Shown here one piece after another: positions 4,443 through 5,062 of a stretch of 5,062 nucleotides of DNA; position 1 is the first letter of the stretch; every line of letters begins with the position of its first letter. The stretch spans positions 1 through 5,062 of the forward strand of contig JANWKW010000076.1 of assembly GCA_025451135.1 (NCBI GenBank), in the 5' to 3' direction. The notes beneath the pieces are model-generated. The model saw only the letters and a program-made list of their open reading frames with translations. It did no database searches and was not told the origin of the DNA. Source of the stretch: Vulcanimicrobiia bacterium (GTDB lineage: Bacteria; Vulcanimicrobiota; Vulcanimicrobiia; Vulcanimicrobiales; Vulcanimicrobiaceae). Made by a program: the position numbers and the translations under genes.

Positions 4443-5062
4443 TCAGCCCTCGCGAGCGGGATGCACGACGACCTGCGGCTCGTCCCCGTCGCGGTTCTCG
4501 ATCCAGCCGACCACCATCGCACCCGGCACCGCCGCCAGAGCCGCCGGCGCATCCGCCAACGGCACGACCAGCGTATAGCCGACGCCCATGTTCAGCGTGC
4601 GATAGCGTTCCTCGACCGTCAGCTTGCCGCGCGCGACCAGCTCGCGCATGATCGGCGGCACGCTCCAGCGCGACTGCTCGAAGATCGCTTTCGCGTGCGC
4701 CGGCAGCGTCCGCGGCACGTTCTCGAGCAGCCCTCCGCCGGTGATGTGCGCCATCGTCTTCACGTTCGCGACCGCCTGGATCGCGCGCACTTCCTTGAGA
4801 TACGAGGGATGCTCGGCCAACAGCGCGTCGGCGTACGTGCCGCCCTCGAACGGCGCCTCCCACTCCTCGCGCGGCAGCACGGCGCGCGCGAGCGAGTACC
4901 CGTTGGTGTGCAGTCCGACCGCCGGCAAGCCGACGATCGCGTCGCCCGCCACCACCGTCTCCGGCTTCGGCACGTCCGCGCGATCGACGATCCCGACGAT
5001 CGTCCCGGCCAGGTCGAAGTGTCCGGGCGCGTACACGCCCGGCATCTCCGCCGTCTCGCCGC
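4443..5062 (-). CDS. purM: Phosphoribosylformylglycinamidine cyclo-ligase (AIR synthetase), 3' part
   Basis: PurM closes the imidazole ring of AIR from FGAM using ATP. The frame is open at the window edge (first full codon at 5060) and begins inside the family motif GETAEMPG, so the true start is outside. About 205 residues of a protein usually near 340-350 are present. Further motifs are GLHTNGYSLARAVL, AHITGGGLLENVPRTLP and TLNMGVGYTLVVP, followed by a C-terminal VVGWIENR stretch as in other PurM proteins. The first in-window ATG (5045) is the Met of the AEMPG motif, not the start. The stop is TGA at 4445-4443. purN lies downstream on the same strand after a repeat-filled spacer, the common purM-purN order. 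Confidence 0.95.
   Translation of the reverse strand, partial: GETAEMPGVYAPGHFDLAGTIVGIVDRADVPKPETVVAGDAIVGLPAVGLHTNGYSLARAVLPREEWEAPFEGGTYADALLAEHPSYLKEVRAIQAVANVKTMAHITGGGLLENVPRTLPAHAKAIFEQSRWSVPPIMRELVARGKLTVEERYRTLNMGVGYTLVVPLADAPAALAAVPGAMVVGWIENRDGDEPQVVVHPAREG

Overview
This is a high-GC bacterial window in which every convincing gene lies on the minus strand. It is read here from high to low coordinates, the direction of transcription. The order is purM (3' part), a GNAT-PurN fusion, a regulatory leader, a prephenate dehydratase-ACT-DAHP synthase fusion, and aroA (5' part). The GC-rich composition, the unusual gene fusions and a dispersed GTCATCCCGAGCG-type repeat suggest an uncultivated or little-studied lineage. 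Something like Candidatus Eremiobacterota or a neighbouring high-GC phylum is only a guess, because no taxonomic marker is present.

Purine part (2991-5062). The C-terminal 205 residues of AIR synthetase (PurM) are followed, after 291 bp filled with repeats, by a 386-residue protein. That protein joins an N-terminal GNAT acetyltransferase-like domain to a GAR formyltransferase (PurN) domain. The two enzymes act near each other in de novo purine synthesis and form the classic purM-purN pair. The spacer holds one diverged repeat copy, a perfect 8-bp hairpin and a tandem array of 60-bp units.

Regulatory leader (about 2719-2931). Between purN and the aromatic operon is what looks like a complete transcription attenuator. 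An 18-codon leader ORF, MSRSSYAYWYFSRPAGPV, carries Tyr, Trp and Phe codons in one cluster. Its stop codon lies inside a segment that can pair with the 5' arm and loop of a downstream intrinsic terminator. The terminator sits 39 nt before the start codon of the fusion gene. A possible promoter is placed so that the leader ORF would be at or near the transcript 5' end. This is the most interesting part of the window.

Aromatic part (1-2718). The 600-residue fusion carries the Phe-specific dehydratase with its ACT sensor at the N-terminus and a type I-beta DAHP synthase, the entry enzyme of the shikimate pathway, at the C-terminus. aroA (EPSP synthase) follows with a 4-bp GTGA overlap. The operon therefore holds the first committed step, a late shikimate step and the Phe branch step. 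It appears to be governed by leader attenuation at the RNA level and perhaps by the ACT domain at the protein level. The linker between ACT and DAHP synthase is largely translated from a copy of the dispersed repeat that otherwise sits just after stop codons in this window. This suggests that the fusion arose by reading through an old intergenic spacer.
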